Both the position numbers and the translations under genes were made by a program. Below, one piece after another: positions 9,931-19,740 of a stretch of 64,000 nt of DNA; position 1 is the stretch's first letter; each line of letters begins with the position of its first letter. The DNA lies in assembly GCA_963675135.1 (NCBI GenBank), contig OY776122.1:79494472-79558471 (forward strand), given 5' to 3'. The notes below the pieces were generated by a model, which was not told where the DNA came from, searched no databases, and saw only the letters and a list, made by a program, of their open reading frames with translations. This DNA comes from Galeopsis tetrahit (taxonomy: Eukaryota > Streptophyta > Magnoliopsida > Lamiales > Lamiaceae).

Positions 9931-12066
9931 AGGGATTATATTTTTTTTTAATCCATTAAGTTACCACGATTTTGAATTTAGTCCATCAGATTACCAGCTT
10001 TTAAATTTAGTCCATTAAATTTCGATTTATTTTGATTTTGGTCCAGTACCTGCTATAGCAAGTTTAACATGTCATTTTCTAAAACACACCCCATAAAATG
10101 TTATACACACCCCAAATGTTAAACACACCACACTAAAATTTAAAAATTATTTTTTATTACTATACACACCCCAATTCTTTCCTATTTAATAAATTGCCAA
10201 AAATAAGAATTCAAATTAATATGAAAAATATAAATAAAACCTATAAAAAATCTCCTAAATCTTCAAAATTAAACAAAGCTAAAAAAAATTAATTAATTTA
10301 ATTAATTTTGAAGATTTAGTTAATTTTCTACTATTTTTAAATTTTATTCAGCCATATTTTCGACATTTTTATAGAAATTATAACGCAAATAAAACATTAA
10401 TAAAGTAATGGAGTTAAATTTTTTTTCCTTTTAAATATTTCTTTTATATTATATGAACCTACTAAAACCCCCATAAATATTATATACACTCCAAATGTTA
10501 AACACAAAAATTCAAAAATCAAATATAGTTAAATAAAATCATAAACATATTTAATAAATTGTCAAAATTAATTTAATTAAAAAAGTAAGAATTCAAATTA
10601 ACATGAAAAATATAAATAAATCAATAAAAAAATACCTAAATCTTCAAATTTTTAATAAAGCTAAAAAACTAATTAATTTAATTAGTTTTAAAATTTTAGT
10701 TGACTTTTTAATACATTTAAAGATTTTTATTTAATTTAATAATTTTTTCAAGTTGATTTTTTAAAATTTATTAAAAATGTTCAAAAATAGTAAAAAAAAT
10801 AACTAAATCTTCAAAATTAATTTAATTAATTAATTTTTTTTAACTTTGTTTAATTTTTGAAAATTTTGGTATTTTTTATAGGTTTCATTTAGATTTTTTA
10901 TATTAATTTAAATTCTTAGTTTTTTTAATTTATTTTTTTATAGTAATAATTAAATAATTTTTAAATATTTCCTATTTTTATTACTATAAACATCCCAATT
11001 CTTTCATATTTAATAAATTGCTAAAAATAATTAAATTAAAAAAAGTAAAAATTCAAATTAATATAAAAAATCTAAATAAAATCTATAAAAAATCACCAAA
11101 ATCTTCAAAAATTAAACAAAGCTAAAAAAATTATTAATTTAATTAATTTTGAAGATATAGTTGATTTTTTACTATTTTTTAAGATTTTTAATAAATTGAA
11201 AAAAATCAACGAAAAAATTATTAAATTAAATAAAAATAATTTTTTTAAAAGTATTAAAAAAATCATTTAAAAATTTAAAACTAATTAAATTAATTAATTT
11301 TTTATCTTTATTAAAAAATTTAATATTTAGATATTTTTTATAGGTTTTATTTATATTTTTCATGTTAATTTCAATTCTTACTTTTTTAATTAAATATTTT
11401 TGACAATTTATTAAATATGTTTATGATTTTATTTGACTATATTTGTTTTTTGAATTTTTGTGTGTTAACATTTGGAGTGTATATAATATTTATGTGGTGT
11501 TAGTAGGTTCATATAATATAAAAGAAATATTTTAAAAGAAAATAAAATAAAAAATAATTTAAAACCCCATTGCTTTATTAATGTTTTATTTGCGTTCTAA
11601 CTTCTATAAAAACAACGTCGAAAATAAGGCTAAATAAAATTTAAAAATAGTATAAAATCAACTAAATTTTCAAAACTAATTAAATTAATTGATTTTTTTT
11701 AGCTTTATTTAATTTTTAAAGATTTAGGCGATTTTTTATAGATTTTATTTATATTTTTCATATTAATTTAATTCTTATTTTTTTAATTTAATTATTTTTG
11801 CTATTTATTAAATAGGAAAGAATTGGGGTGTGTATAGTAATAAAAAATAATTTTTAAATTTTAGTGTGGTGGGTTTAACATTTGGGGTGTGTATAACATT
11901 TTATGGGGTGTGTTTTAAAAAATGACCTGTAAAACGTGTTATAGCAGGTAACTGGATCAAAATCAAAATAAATCGAAACTTAATGGACTAAATTCAAAAA
12001 ATGGTAATCTGATGGACTAAATTCAAAATTGTGATAACTTAATGGACTAGAAAAAATATAATCCCT
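9931..12066. mobile_element. Giant foldback element, 2.1 kb, arms of roughly 1 kb
   Basis: The outermost ends are AGGGATTATATTTTTT and, on the complement of the right side, the same 16 bases. Following the two arms inward, matching segments recur in mirror order: CCATTAAGTTA, TTTAGTCCATCAGATTACCA, CACACCCCATAAAATGTTATA, CACACCCCAATTCTTTCC, GAACCTACTAAAAC (10466 against 11510) and TTAAATAAAATCATAAACAT (10530 against 11440). The axis is near 11000. It is very AT-rich, has no open frame above background and no clear target duplication. It resembles a non-autonomous TIR element with extremely long arms. Confidence 0.7.
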
Positions 12067-12473
12067 AATAATCATGTGAAAAATATAAAATATCATTTCA
12101 TTAAAAGGTATCATACTAGATGAACCCCCTACTAAATGCACTCCACTCCCTCAATTTTTGCAGAAGTGATCGAAAAAAAATTGCTAACTCTGTTCTAATT
12201 GCAGCCACCACCACTACTTCCGACCGCCGTCGCCACCACCACCACTTCCCACTTTCGTCATCCAAAAAAAAAAACTTCAAAATCCCAAAAAAAAATTAAA
12301 ATTTCGACACAACAAGATCGATCATATACACTCTCATTGACAACAATTTTTTATGATCGACCCTGGTGGTGGTAGCGGGTGAGAAAGGAGAAAATGAGTG
12401 AGGATGAAGAAGAAATGAAATGGAAAATGAAGAAGAGAAATTAGGGTCGGGGGTGTAGTGTGGTTAGTAAATA

Positions 12474-12695
12474 CTCCCTCCATCCGTCTATAAGTTTCTA
12501 TTTTACCATTTTGGTCCGTCCGTCTATAAGTTTTCTATACTTTTTTTATAACTATTTTTTTTTACACTTCACTTTATATTTTATCTTTTCTCTATATCTC
12601 TCTCCTTCCAATCACATCACTTGTACTATATCTATTAACTTTTCTTAATCTTTGTGCCAAAAAGTAACGAAAAACTTATAAGCGGACGGAAGGAG
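12474..12695. mobile_element. Stowaway MITE, about 222 bp
   Basis: Ends CTCCCTCCATCCGTCTATAA and the complement of CTCCTTCCGTCCGCTTATAA are flanked by TA (12472-12473 and 12696-12697). Sub-terminal inverted repeats (ATAAGTTTTC against its complement) extend the hairpin. It is inserted in family X copy 4. The short open frame across it is not a gene. Confidence 0.85.
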
Positions 12696-12822
12696 TATTT
12701 TTTAGAGATAAAAAATTATTTAGAACCGTTCAAGGAAAAATACATCTATCCTATACAAATTTTGGGGGTGCATGGGAATAGGGGGAGTGTTCTCAACCAA
12801 TGGAGGTGTAATTAGTCAGACC

Positions 12823-13318
12823 AATTATACAATTCATTTGAATTTCGGCTGCATGAATTCTTGTGGCCTTGGACATGGTTATTTGCACCCCCGTTTTCTA
12901 TGACTTTACACGAGTTGAGTCTACCATGAGCATTGAGTTCACCCCTCTTCATTTTTCAAAACTACCCTTCTCTCATTAACCCTAATTTCTCGTTAGCCGG
13001 TCGGCCTCCTTCCTCAGTTTCGTCAATCTGCTACCGCCGCTCGTACCCAACCCCGGCTTCGTCTCCTCCACACGCGCCGCTTACCACAGCTATCTCCTCC
13101 TTTCTCTGCAGTTCGCTGCTAAAGAAGGAGACACCTGAATACGGTGGAACACAACTGAAATTTGGTTAAAATAGTGAGTTTTCAAATACTGTATAGCCAA
13201 AATTCAATTTATTTGTTTTCATTGAATTCTGTATAACCAAAATTCAAATTTTGTATAGCCAAAATTCAATTTATTTGTTTTCGTTGAATTCTGTATAGCC
13301 GAAATTTCCTCTTTTCCG
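12823..13318 (+). promoter_or_regulatory. Upstream/leader region of the TRF-like gene, with telo-box and duplicated leader
   Basis: A telo-box core AACCCTAA sits at 12978-12985. Just before the ATG, a 62-bp unit containing GTATAGCCAAAATTCAATTT is duplicated (starts 13191 and 13253), giving four GTATARCC boxes at 13191, 13231, 13253 and 13292. No clear TATA box is seen. A 78-codon frame at 12933-13169 is Pro/Ser-rich and probably leader or chance. Confidence 0.4.
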
Positions 13319-16300
13319 ATGGATTTGGACCCCGATATCGCTAATTGGGTTCTGGAGTTTCTTCTTCGACAACCACTCGAAGACCGGACACTGAAATCCC
13401 TGCTTCGCGCTGTGCCTCCCCCGAATGACAATCCCAATTTGAAAAAATCGCTGTTGTTGAAGAAACTCGAGGCTGATATATCCTGCAATTCAGTTACTGA
13501 TGCTACTCTTGATTTGTTGGAGCAACTGGAAGAGACAGAATTACTATTAGGAAATGAAACAATTTCCGATACGATGAAGCATGCGTTCTGTGCCGTGGCG
13601 GTGGAGTGCACTGTGAAGCATTTAAAAGCTGGAAATGATGATGACGATGATGAGGAAGATAAGGGTAATCGGTACGAATTCTTCGAGGCCGTGAATAATA
13701 TTTGGAGGGGGAAAGTTGATGTGGAGAAGGGAGGACTAGGTTCCGAAGCCCTGTGGGCGTGGAAAGACGAGATTGAGGCTGCATTGTGGGATGATGACGC
13801 TTCTAATCGTCTTGTAAAGAAGAGTGAGGGAATTAATGGGGTCCAAGCGGTCAATGCTTATATCAGGGAAGCCAGAGAGAAAATGGAGCCTTCATTTCTC
13901 GAGTTGTTGGCTGAGAGGGTGAAGACCGATGAGATGTTGCAGGGAATTATGGGAGTAGCTGGAAATGAAGCACCGCCTTCTGGTGTTAATGGCGTTGCCG
14001 GTGAATGTAATGCTGAGAGGGTGAAGACCGATAAGAGCTTTCAGGGAACTTTCGGAGTAGAGGGCAATGATCCAGTAGCTGGAAATGATGCACCGCCTTC
14101 TGGTGTTAATGGCGTCGTCAGTGAAAGTAATGCTAATGAAGGTGAGTTATTTTCAAGTGGCGTCTCCGGTGAATGTAATGCTGAGAGGGTGAAGACCAAT
14201 GAAAGCTTGCAGGGAACTATGGGAGTAGAGGGCAATGATCTAGTAGCTGGAAATGAAGCACTGCCTTCTGGTGTAAATGATGTCTCCGGTGAAAGTGCTA
14301 ATGAAGGTGAGTTATTTTCAAACGGCGTCTCCGGTGAATGTAATGCTGAGAGGGTGAAGACCAATGAAAGCTTGCAGGGAACTATTGGAGTAGAGGGCAA
14401 TGATCTAGTAGCTGGAAATGAAGCACTGCCTTCTGGTGTAAATGATGTCTCCGGTGAAAGTGCTAATGAAGGTGAGTTATTTTCAAAAGGCGTCTCCGGT
14501 GAATGTAATGCTGAGAGGGTGAAGACCAATGAAAGCTTGCAGGGAACTATTGGAGTAGAGGGCAATGATCTAGTAGCTGGAAATGAAGCACCACCTTGTG
14601 GTGTAAATGGTGTCTCCGGTGAAAGTGCTAATGAAGGTGAGTTATTTTCAAATGGCGTCTCCGGTGAATGTAATGCTGAGAGGGTGAAGACCAATGAAAG
14701 TTTGCAGGGAACTATGGGAGTAGAGGGCAATGATCTAGTAGCTGGAAATGAAGCACCACCTTTTGGTGTAAATGGTGTCTCCGGTGAAAGTAATGCTAAT
14801 GAAGGTCAGTTATTTTCAAATGGCGTCTCCGGTGAATGTAATGCTGAGAGGGTGAAGACCAATGAGAGCTTGCAGGGAACTATGGGAGTAGAGGGCAATG
14901 ATCTAGTTGCTGGAAATGAAGCATTGCCTTCTGGTGTAAATGTTGTCTCCGGTGAAAGTAATGCTAATGAAGGTCAGTTATTTTCAAATGGCGTCTCCAG
15001 TGAATGTAATGCTGAGAGGGTGAAGACCGATGAGAGCTTGCAGAGAACTATTGGAGTAGAGGGCAGTGATCTAGTAGCTGGAAATGAAGCATCGCCTTCT
15101 GGTGTTAATGGCGTCACCGGTGGAAGTAATGCTAATGAAGGTCAGTTATTTTCAAATTAGTGGATTGCATATTGTTTCACTGCTGCAGGTATTGGGATTT
15201 GATCCTTTCATATGCCTATGTATTTTTTCTTTGTAGAAATGGATAAGGGAAAAAGTAAGCTCAGAGTGAAGCATTTTGCTTTGAAGCGTTCTAAAAGGCT
15301 GGCATCTGGAAATTCCAGAGGAGCCAAAATTGTTGATCCTGATGAAACGACAAGTGAGCCGGCACATAAGAAATTTAAGGTACCCGGCAGTGCGGAAGCT
15401 CGTAAAGCTATGAAAGACCTTGAGTTGAGTTCGTTGGATCTCCAAGCAGTTGTAAAGGATCCCCTTCCCGATGCTTTAAAAATCGCGCAAACAATCTCTG
15501 ATGAGGCAAGAAAGCATCCCGTAGAAGATAATCAAGCAAGCACTGCTGGAGTTGCTCAAGCTCCCGTTGGTAATACGAGCAATACACCTAAGCCAAGTTT
15601 GATGGAGCGAAACAGCACCGCACATACATGTGAGGTAATAAGCTTGCATCATTTCTAATTATCTCCACTTGCTTTCTAGCTTTATCACTTTCCTAACAAT
15701 TGTGGAAAAGTTTCCCAAAAGTTTAAGGGGTAACTTCGTATCTTATCTCCTTGCATATCCTATGTGTCTAAAGTTGTTTATGTTTCACAAATGGCGACAT
15801 ACCTAGAGGCACTATTTATTGGTGATTCCCATAACTACAAAAGTAGACATGGTTGTTACCTATTTTAAGACTGGACTGTGAGGTGTGAGGTGTCAGCAAT
15901 AGTATGAAGGCAACCAGTTTGAAATAATGTCTAATTTAACTATGTTCTCCATATAATTATCATTTGATTCTTGTTGAGTGTGTAAACTGACTTCTATACC
16001 ACATGTTGATCATGCAACTAAATAGCACTTAGATAGAAAAGATGCTTTGCTCTGTATATGGTTTTTACTCTGGCCTTCGGCCTTCCATATTTTGCTTAGG
16101 AAGTTCTTTAAGATGAGCACTAGTCACTTGTTAAGTTCGTAAGGAAAAAATTCTGGCACTGGACAATGGACTATGAAAGTTTCCACATTTTGTTTCTTTA
16201 GCATGTAATATTATTATAATCTTCTAATTTTGTTTGCAGTGGGATGAGTCAATTGATTCAGAGGAATCAATTGATGGATCACAAGAAGGCCGAGCTAGCA

Positions 16301-16864
16301 GGGGCATGACTCGGTTGCCTAGCCCAAGGAGCATAAATATCTCACCTTTAAATAAATATCAAATTGTAAATGTGAAGACAAGGAGGAAACCTCTAAAGTG
16401 GAGTCTTCTAGAAGAAGACACTTTGAGAACTGAAGTACATAGGTATGGGCTATCACTAAATTTGTTAGTAATAATCTGTTACTCTGTACGTTGTTTATAG
16501 CTATGCTTTTGGATGATCCCCTCTTTTCTATTTGCTAATTTGTTACAAGCTGGCGCACTTCTCCCTGAATTTTTTTGGCTCAAATTCTTTTCATCTCCTT
16601 AAGCTATACAAATCGAACCCTATAATTTATGGGCTTAACAAGAATCTTTTGCTTATATTATTCATTTCGTTAAGGGTTGGAAAAGGAAATTGGAAGGCGA
16701 TTCTCAATCTCCACCGAGACATATTTGAAGGTAGAACTGAGGTGAGTAATTGTTTTTCACCTTATGTAATTTGTTAACTCTCGTTTTTGTTTTACACGGG
16801 TTATTAACGCGGTTGTTTGATTCAGGGTGATTTGAAGGACAAGTGGAGAAACATGACACGCTAA
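13319..16864 (+). CDS. TRF-like telomere-motif Myb protein (TRFL family), 842 aa, five exons
   Basis: Predicted exons: 13319-15140, 15237-15634, 16240-16442, 16675-16741 and 16826-16864. All introns are GT-AG and the frame closes exactly. The N-terminus (MDLDPDIANWVLEFLLRQP, then LKKSLLLKKLE and LDLLEQLEE) is the conserved plant TRFL N-terminal region. The C-terminus is a single Myb/SANT repeat built from exons 3-5: KWSLLEEDTL, GKGNWKAIL, DIFEGRTE and DLKDKWRNMTR, the last being the telobox-type helix of telomere-repeat-binding Mybs. The likely role is nuclear binding of TTTAGGG-type DNA. The middle of exon 1 is unusual: an acidic segment, then eight tandem repeats (13910-15140) that make up about half the protein. 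Exon 2 encodes a basic KRSKRLASG patch. Confidence 0.85.
13910..15140 (+). repeat. Eight in-frame tandem repeats in exon 1 of the TRF-like gene, each carrying a splice-donor copy
   Basis: Units start at GCTGAGAGG at 13910, 14012, 14180, 14345, 14510, 14675, 14843 and 15011. Lengths are 102, 168, 165, 165, 165, 168 and 168, with the last cut by the splice site. All are multiples of three, encoding about 55-56 residues (AERVKTNESLQGTMGVEGND, then a GNEAPPSGVNGVSGES-like half). Seven copies of AAG/GTSAGTTATTTTC end at 14141, 14306, 14471, 14636, 14804, 14972 and 15140. The last is the predicted exon 1 donor. Confidence 0.95.
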
Positions 16865-18887
16865 CGAGAACCCATTGTAATTTTTGTATGCAAAGGTATC
16901 ACGTTCAATGTAAAGCTCACTAGAACAAAATGCCCCATTTGGTAAATGAAGAATTTGAATTGTACACTGTTGGTATGTCACTGATGCGCCTCTTGTATAC
17001 AAGAGGCGCGCGAAGAAGACTGTGCCATAGGCCTTTACCTTATTTTAATTATTATGCAATTTTCCTTATTACTCTGTTTTAATTCGTTAATTAGCTGAGT
17101 CGGTCTGTGGGCCTGGGATATTATAAATACTTGTTGCTAGTATTTTGCAATTATTATTGGAAATAGTGGGCTGAAGGCTCTTCTTCTGTGTTGTGTTCTG
17201 GTTTGTGTTATTGCTAGTCATTGAGAGTGTTGCTGGTAGAGATATTAGTATCATTTGTTGCTACGTGTATGCTCAGGTTTGCTTAGGCTAGTCTTTTTCT
17301 TTCTGAAATACGTGTTAAGTTTCTTGTTCAGTTTGCCTTTCATTGTCTGTCCCTTCCCTGATCTCCAGCCCAAATGCAAGCAAAATTGTTGTCGTCGGTG
17401 TTGAGCACATAAACACCTCGGTACAACGTAGAATTGAACCGAACCTCTAGTTAGAATTTGCATCTTAGGTGAAGACGGGGCTGGTAATTTTAGCTTGATT
17501 AAAAGCTGCAGTAGTCTGATTTTATTACATGAGAATTTTCTTGTCTTTGACATCCTTGCCCGTTGAGTTTCAATTTAGAGTTAGTGTGTATTCCCTTCTT
17601 AAAAAAAAATTACTCATATATTTTATTTACTTATTTTCCTCTATTTCAATTTACCAGATGTTATAAAGCTTAATTAAGAAAAATTGTGGTATGTTTCTAA
17701 ATTCTAATGAAAATGAAAGGAAACAAAGTAAAATGGTGGTGCAATTATGCATAAAAAAATGGAGTGATAAGAGAACAGAGAATGCTTTGCTCGGTTCAAT
17801 CACTTCTTATCATAAATATGTCCTTACTTCCCAACCAGGAAAAAATTGAATATAAAATACATACGTGCAAGCCGTGAAGTTCTATTAAGTTTCAAATGTT
17901 TTTAATGGAAATATTTAAAAATAATAAAAAGGAGATTTTTGAGCAAGGGACATGAGTTATTTGCAATATATATTATGGCCTTTTCAAACAAATTGGGTTT
18001 GTTTGGCTAGTCTCTTAAATATATTTAGTATTATTAAGATAAATACTTGGGGGATATCAAGACAGGTTCCATCACATATGTTACATGACACGTGAGTGTA
18101 TGGTCTTACTCAAATAATGTTTTATGACAAAGGAAAGTTTAAATACTAAATGAAATTTGTCTCATACGTCTCACAAAAAACTCTCATTATTAAATATTAA
18201 CCACTTGTGTATGATATAATATTCTTGTAAGGATTCATCTGTTTCTCTTATTTGGTGCAAGATGTTGATGTGAGACCCCATAAACATTTTTGGAACACAA
18301 ATATTTTTGTGTAACTGTTGCACATTGAACTTTGAATTAACTGAGTGTTTGTGTTAAATATAAGTTGTCCAATTCCTTAAGAAAAATCAAGCAATTTCAT
18401 GTTTCATGATTTATTTGATTTCATAAATATCAACCACATGAAGGGCCTAATCATTTAAATATGATTGCTCAACGGAACATAATAAAAATATCTTACTTGT
18501 CAGTTTGTTTGCCATAACTCATGAGCCATAGATGTCACTGTTGAATGTTGTTGTAGGGTTGAGGAATATAGAAACAGATTTCCATTGGTTAAGCTTTGCA
18601 ATGGCTGAACAAACCTCCCTTTCTCCTTCTCTTTTCTCTCAAAGTTAGAAGAATTATGCTATGCTATGCTTGCAGTTGCAGGACCAATTCTTGATCAATA
18701 AAAGAGATCCCCTGGCCTTTATTCTCAGTTTTCCTTCTTATCTTCATGACTAATTTGATACCTTTTCTATACTTCTATCCTGTTGGAATCCTTCCAACAC
18801 TCCATGTTTTACCTTAAAAATCCTGTCTTCACATTATCCTAAAAACTCAAACTTCCCTTTTCAGCACAAACAAACATCCTCTGATCA
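16865..18887. other. 3' region of the TRF-like gene and upstream region of ATL; no other gene seen
   Basis: The first few hundred bases probably hold the 3' UTR of the TRF-like gene. The rest is AT-rich without a recognisable open frame or transposon end. The stretch just before 18888 is pyrimidine-rich and probably contains the ATL leader. No firm TATA box was picked out. Confidence 0.4.
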
Positions 18888-19346
18888 ATGGTGAGTTATC
18901 GCAATCGTCTGCTTCTCGAGTCGGATATGAATATGAGCAACAGGACAGGTGTCCCTTACGATGAGGATGCAAGTTTTGACAGCAATATGGTAATAATCTT
19001 GGCAGTTTTGCTCTGTGCATTGCTGTGCGCTCTTGGAATTAACTCGATTGTCCGTTGCTTCATTGGCCGCACTGCTGATGTGGCGGCTGTGCGTTTAGCC
19101 TCCAACAGTACTCTCAAGATTCCGGTGGCGGTTTACAAGGAGGGGCTCAATAGTGATTGCCCAATATGCCTTGGAGAGTTTGTGCAAGGGGAAGATGTTG
19201 GGATATTTCCCAAGTGCAATCATGGTTTTCATGTTAAGTGTATAAATAGATGGTTAGTTTCAAATTCCTCATGTCCTACTTGTAGGCAGCCATTGGTGGT
19301 GGACTGTTCTAGAAATGGTGGTGTTAGAGTAATTGAAATTAGGTAG
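18888..19346 (+). CDS. ATL-type RING-H2 E3 ubiquitin ligase, membrane anchored, 152 aa, intronless
   Basis: A single uninterrupted frame, as in most ATL genes. Residues 34-56 form one hydrophobic transmembrane segment (MVIILAVLLCALLCALG). The RING-H2 finger spans residues 91-132 with all ligands present: C91, C94, C110, H112, H115, C118, C129 and C132, including the CPICLGEF start and SCPTCR end typical of ATL proteins. The small size and the IPVAVY stretch between membrane segment and RING fit the short ATL72-80-like group. The expected role is E2-dependent substrate ubiquitination at a membrane, often in stress or hormone responses. Substrate unknown. It is convergent with the VAL gene, with 394 bases between stop codons. 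Confidence 0.93.
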   Translation: MVSYRNRLLLESDMNMSNRTGVPYDEDASFDSNMVIILAVLLCALLCALGINSIVRCFIGRTADVAAVRLASNSTLKIPVAVYKEGLNSDCPICLGEFVQGEDVGIFPKCNHGFHVKCINRWLVSNSSCPTCRQPLVVDCSRNGGVRVIEIR

Positions 19347-19740
19347 AATGGATGTCTAGTCTTGTTTTACTTATTACGATTTGAAGATTATAGATAGTTG
19401 CATGTCTGAGAGGTTGTATATGGATTGAAATGAAAGAAAGATTTTCAAACTTCAGTTAAAACCACATATTTCGATTCCCAGAATTTGTCGTTCAAAAAAA
19501 GTATGAAAACATTAATTATGATCACCAAATAAGAAAGTAGAAAATGAAGCAACTCTATAAATAAAAAAAACACGTCCAACTTCCTCCACTTAAAAAAATG
19601 GGGGTATGAAAACGACTCGATACTGTGGTCCCAAAAACACAACACTCCTCCTATATCTACATTACATAACATAATTAAACAACATAAAATTAATGTGGTC
19701 TTTTAAAGAAACAATAATACAAACACCCAACCAAGCATCT

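Larger units (their letters stand above)
9863..12822. mobile_element. Family X copy 4, interrupted by a giant inverted repeat and a MITE
   Basis: Left end GGACCTGACTATATGCACC; right end on the complement GGTCTGACTAATTACACC; both continue CTCCATT...GGTTRAGAAYACACTCC. This matches the family X end pattern. No convincing target duplication was found, so it is the oldest or least certain copy. Internal remnants at 12080-12470 and 12696-12822 keep the GC-rich CCACCACC block, the TCGAC words near 12300-12365 and an AAATTAGGGTCGGGG tail motif. The stretch 9931-12066 is a separate nested foldback. Confidence 0.55.

Noticed and set aside
14041..14730. 229-codon open frame on the minus strand
   Set aside because: It is the complement of the in-frame tandem repeats of the TRF-like gene. 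Its repetitive Pro/Ser/Thr protein mirrors the real coding strand.
16757..17553. Minus-strand frames of 81 and 100 codons behind the TRF-like gene
   Set aside because: They overlap the last exon and 3' region of the gene and show no domain, promoter or splice pattern.
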